Assembly (NCBI GenBank): GCA_022822785.1
Contig: JAJEAL010000054.1
Location: 1 to 44,120, forward strand
Length of the DNA: 44,120 nucleotides
Reading direction: 5' to 3'
DNA from: Candidatus Poribacteria bacterium
Lineage (GTDB): Bacteria > Poribacteria > WGA-4E > PCPOR2b
Within the stretch, counting starts at the first letter, position 1. Each line of letters opens with the position of its first letter. The position numbers and the translations under genes are program-made. The notes under the pieces were generated by a model. The model ran no database searches and was not told the DNA's origin. It saw only the letters and a program-made list of their open reading frames with translations. This document shows, piece by piece, positions 42,081 to 44,120 of this stretch.

Positions 42081-44111
42081 CTAAAACTTAACCGTCAATT
42101 CGCCCACGAACTGTTTTGCGCGATTGCGGCTACCAAAGACCTCGTACAGATTGCCCGAAGCATCGAAATAACGACGGACAAAATTACGACTTGTTTCCGC
42201 CGGATTCAGATCGGTGTATTCTAACCACAGATTGACGTCCGTAAATATATCCCAATTTCCTCCAATAGCTAGGGAGCTTGCATCGCCCTCACCCTCTTGA
42301 GCTTGGCGATTCAAATCTGGAAACAGTGCCTGTTGGTAAAGGTCTGTTGTCCCGTCAATCCGTTCCGCATACAGATTGAGTTCCTTATAGTGGTAAGCAT
42401 TAGGATTGATTATAAATTTCAGATTGGCAACGGCGGTATTCGTCAACGATTGAGTTTCAAAATCGTAGCTATCCTCTTCCTTCGGGGGCGTTATATAGCG
42501 TTCATCCTGCTCCCCATAGGTGAATACATCCGCGAGGGTGAAGTTCCATCGTTCTGAAAGGTTATATGTCCAGAAAAAGGAGTTGTTCAACTGCAAAAGA
42601 TTCAATGCGTCGTCAACATCTGCATCAGCGTCGATATCCTCGTAATCTTCGATAAAGGATTGATCACGATTGACGGCTCTGCTACTGTAAACTGCGTTCA
42701 TGTGCGATGGCTTAATCGTAAAACCTTCAATGGAATACTGACGGACGATTAAATCACTTCCGTCGCGAAGATAGATATGCCCGAGGGAATCTAAAGTAAG
42801 AAAAGCGAGATCATGGTCTTCTGCGCTCTGTCTATCCACTTCATAAACTACACGTCCTCTGTATCGTCCCGCACTATCAAATCGTTGTACTCGCGCAATG
42901 ATGTTGTGATAGATTGTTTCACGAATCTCTTTAACCTTCAGATCTTCCTCTTCCTCCCTCTTGTTTTCATCTTTTTCATCCGCTTCGTCGAGATATTCGT
43001 TGAGGTAACGGCGATATTCGGCTTCCTCAAGCAGACGGATTCGCTGGTGTAGGAGCACTACATCTGACGACTGTAAGCTTGAGTTTAGGGAGGCAGAGCG
43101 TGGACGAGTAGTGTCAATAACCGAATTAGCTAGACCGGTGCCGGTTGAATAAACATCAGCAAGCCCTTGCCCGGACGGTGAAACGACGTCCAAGAAATTT
43201 GCAAGTGGGCTGCCCAAAAACCGTTTGAACTGGCTCGTATCTTTAACTAGAATCTCACCCGTTTTCAAGGTGACAACTGCAATAGGTCTGATAAATTCTC
43301 CATTGTTACGCCCCTTTAATCCAAAGCTCAACACAAACTTTCCTGCCGCGTTAAACTTGACCACGCGGTGATTACCGGTGTCCGCAATGAGCACATTCCC
43401 TTCAGTATCAATTTCGATGTCCGAGGCATCGCTGTCAAACTCGCCGTCGCCTGCACCGTATCTGCCAAAGGCGCTTAATTTCTCCCCATCTGCTCCAAAT
43501 TTGTGAATCTTTGCATTTTTCGCATCTAGCAGATATAGCTGATTTTGGTTGTCTACATCAATGAGAACTGACCGGTCGTAGTTCCTTGGTTGATAGGCAA
43601 ATGCTGTTTTTCCCTCTTCATCTATCATCAGGCGTGTGGGCAGTACGACTTTGGGGCGGACGTCAATCATATCGACAACGTAGGTGTGTAGTAACTCACC
43701 ATCTGGACTGAACTTGTAAACACACGGGCCAAACCAATAGAGCCTCGGATTCGCAGTCTCTGGGATATGATGGGGGACAGCTTGATCGACGACATAAATA
43801 TTTCCATCTCCATCGACAGCAACATCGCCCGGTTTTCTGAGGATGTTGTCCACGGTTTTCTCTTTCGGGATTTGCATGATAAACTCACCCGTCGGTGATA
43901 GTTTCTGGACTAGCTGATTGTCCGCGTCGCTCACATAAATGTTGCCTGTCGCGTCAAATCCAATACGAATATTTTTGCTAAAAAATCCATCTGTCGAGCC
44001 TTTCCCGCCAAACTCTTGCTCAAATTTCAAAAAACCTACCGCAGATACCTCGCCTATTTGCCAGACAAACAACGCAGCGAGAAGCAATAGAATAATAACT
44101 AATTTTTTCAT
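42081..44111 (-). CDS. NHL-repeat protein with a C-terminal beta-barrel-like domain
   Basis: 676 residues with a signal peptide ending around G-E-V-S-A-V. At least five NHL-type blades are visible in the first 320 residues, for example D-A-T-G-N-I-Y-V-S-D-A-D-N-Q and D-T-E-G-N-V-L-I-A-D-T-G-N-H-R-V. A charged helical stretch (E-Y-L-D-E-A-D-E-K-D-E-N-K-R-E-E-E) and one more blade follow. The last 180 residues have alternating aromatic strands and a terminal K-F, as in outer-membrane barrels. It may therefore be a propeller fixed to a barrel. The ATG is nine bases from the end of the window, so an upstream partner cannot be seen. Confidence 0.8.
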   Translation of the reverse strand: MKKLVIILLLLAALFVWQIGEVSAVGFLKFEQEFGGKGSTDGFFSKNIRIGFDATGNIYVSDADNQLVQKLSPTGEFIMQIPKEKTVDNILRKPGDVAVDGDGNIYVVDQAVPHHIPETANPRLYWFGPCVYKFSPDGELLHTYVVDMIDVRPKVVLPTRLMIDEEGKTAFAYQPRNYDRSVLIDVDNQNQLYLLDAKNAKIHKFGADGEKLSAFGRYGAGDGEFDSDASDIEIDTEGNVLIADTGNHRVVKFNAAGKFVLSFGLKGRNNGEFIRPIAVVTLKTGEILVKDTSQFKRFLGSPLANFLDVVSPSGQGLADVYSTGTGLANSVIDTTRPRSASLNSSLQSSDVVLLHQRIRLLEEAEYRRYLNEYLDEADEKDENKREEEEDLKVKEIRETIYHNIIARVQRFDSAGRYRGRVVYEVDRQSAEDHDLAFLTLDSLGHIYLRDGSDLIVRQYSIEGFTIKPSHMNAVYSSRAVNRDQSFIEDYEDIDADADVDDALNLLQLNNSFFWTYNLSERWNFTLADVFTYGEQDERYITPPKEEDSYDFETQSLTNTAVANLKFIINPNAYHYKELNLYAERIDGTTDLYQQALFPDLNRQAQEGEGDASSLAIGGNWDIFTDVNLWLEYTDLNPAETSRNFVRRYFDASGNLYEVFGSRNRAKQFVGELTVKF

Positions 44112-44120
44112 TGAATTAGG

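Noticed and set aside
1-44120. CRISPR arrays, prophage, insertion sequences, rRNA or tRNA genes
   Set aside because: No regularly spaced repeats, transposase, integrase, phage structural genes or cloverleaf-like sequences were found when reading both strands.

Overview
The window reads as a chromosomal segment of a Gram-negative, outer-membrane-bearing bacterium. Several traits together fit Candidatus Poribacteria or a close relative: repeated Gfo/Idh/MocA oxidoreductases, DUF1080 (3-keto-disaccharide hydrolase-type) proteins, a phytanoyl-CoA dioxygenase remnant, lipoproteins with short coiled coils or PKD-like domains, a secreted protein with an FlgD/Por-type C-terminal domain, and an lptCAB-rpoN-hpf-hprK-ptsH block. 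This assignment is an inference from gene content; the window has no rRNA, tRNA or taxonomic marker that settles it.

Layout. (1) 1-6371: sugar and acid catabolism genes (end of a Gfo/Idh/MocA enzyme, an enolase-superfamily dehydratase, an aldo/keto reductase, an acetoacetate-decarboxylase-like protein, a DUF1080 protein), a TolB-like lipoprotein, and at 5503-5720 a compact promoter-to-terminator unit that looks like a structured small RNA or leader. (2) 6377-24493, all on the minus strand: an 18-kb phosphate-acquisition island. In transcription order it holds a PhoB-type response regulator, a PhoX-like secreted phosphatase with a sorting-type C-terminus, a Tat-exported PhoX phosphatase, a TonB-dependent receptor, a beta-helix lipoprotein, a small membrane protein, TonB, an outer-membrane porin-like protein, PhoU fused to an ArsC-like domain, and PstS-PstC-PstA with two PstB ATPases. 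The island would release phosphate outside the cell, carry it over the outer membrane with TonB energy and import it with Pst. Four promoters in it share the layout TGTRACA-N9-TATAYT, a candidate Pho-box promoter. No PhoR kinase lies in the window.

(3) 24735-29083: fructose-1,6-bisphosphatase, a second DUF1080 protein and two Gfo/Idh/MocA oxidoreductases, followed by a decayed phytanoyl-CoA dioxygenase. (4) 29474-36251, minus strand: the envelope/regulatory operon lpxL/htrB-lptC-lptA-lptB-rpoN-hpf-hprK-ptsH with overlapping or closely spaced genes and a strong promoter at 36264-36292. (5) 36394-38492, plus strand: a second promoter-smORF-terminator unit, then rsgA and a coiled-coil GNAT acetyltransferase. 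(6) 38466-44111, minus strand: a PKD-like lipoprotein, a Gfo/Idh/MocA oxidoreductase, an exported cyclase-family protein and an NHL-repeat protein with a beta-barrel-like tail.

The most unusual points are the two Pst ATPases, whose sequence defects fall in the same composite ATP site (a predicted asymmetric heterodimer), the PhoU-ArsC fusion that has lost its phosphatase nucleophile, the shared Pho-type promoter, and two short transcription units with exceptionally strong Shine-Dalgarno sequences.
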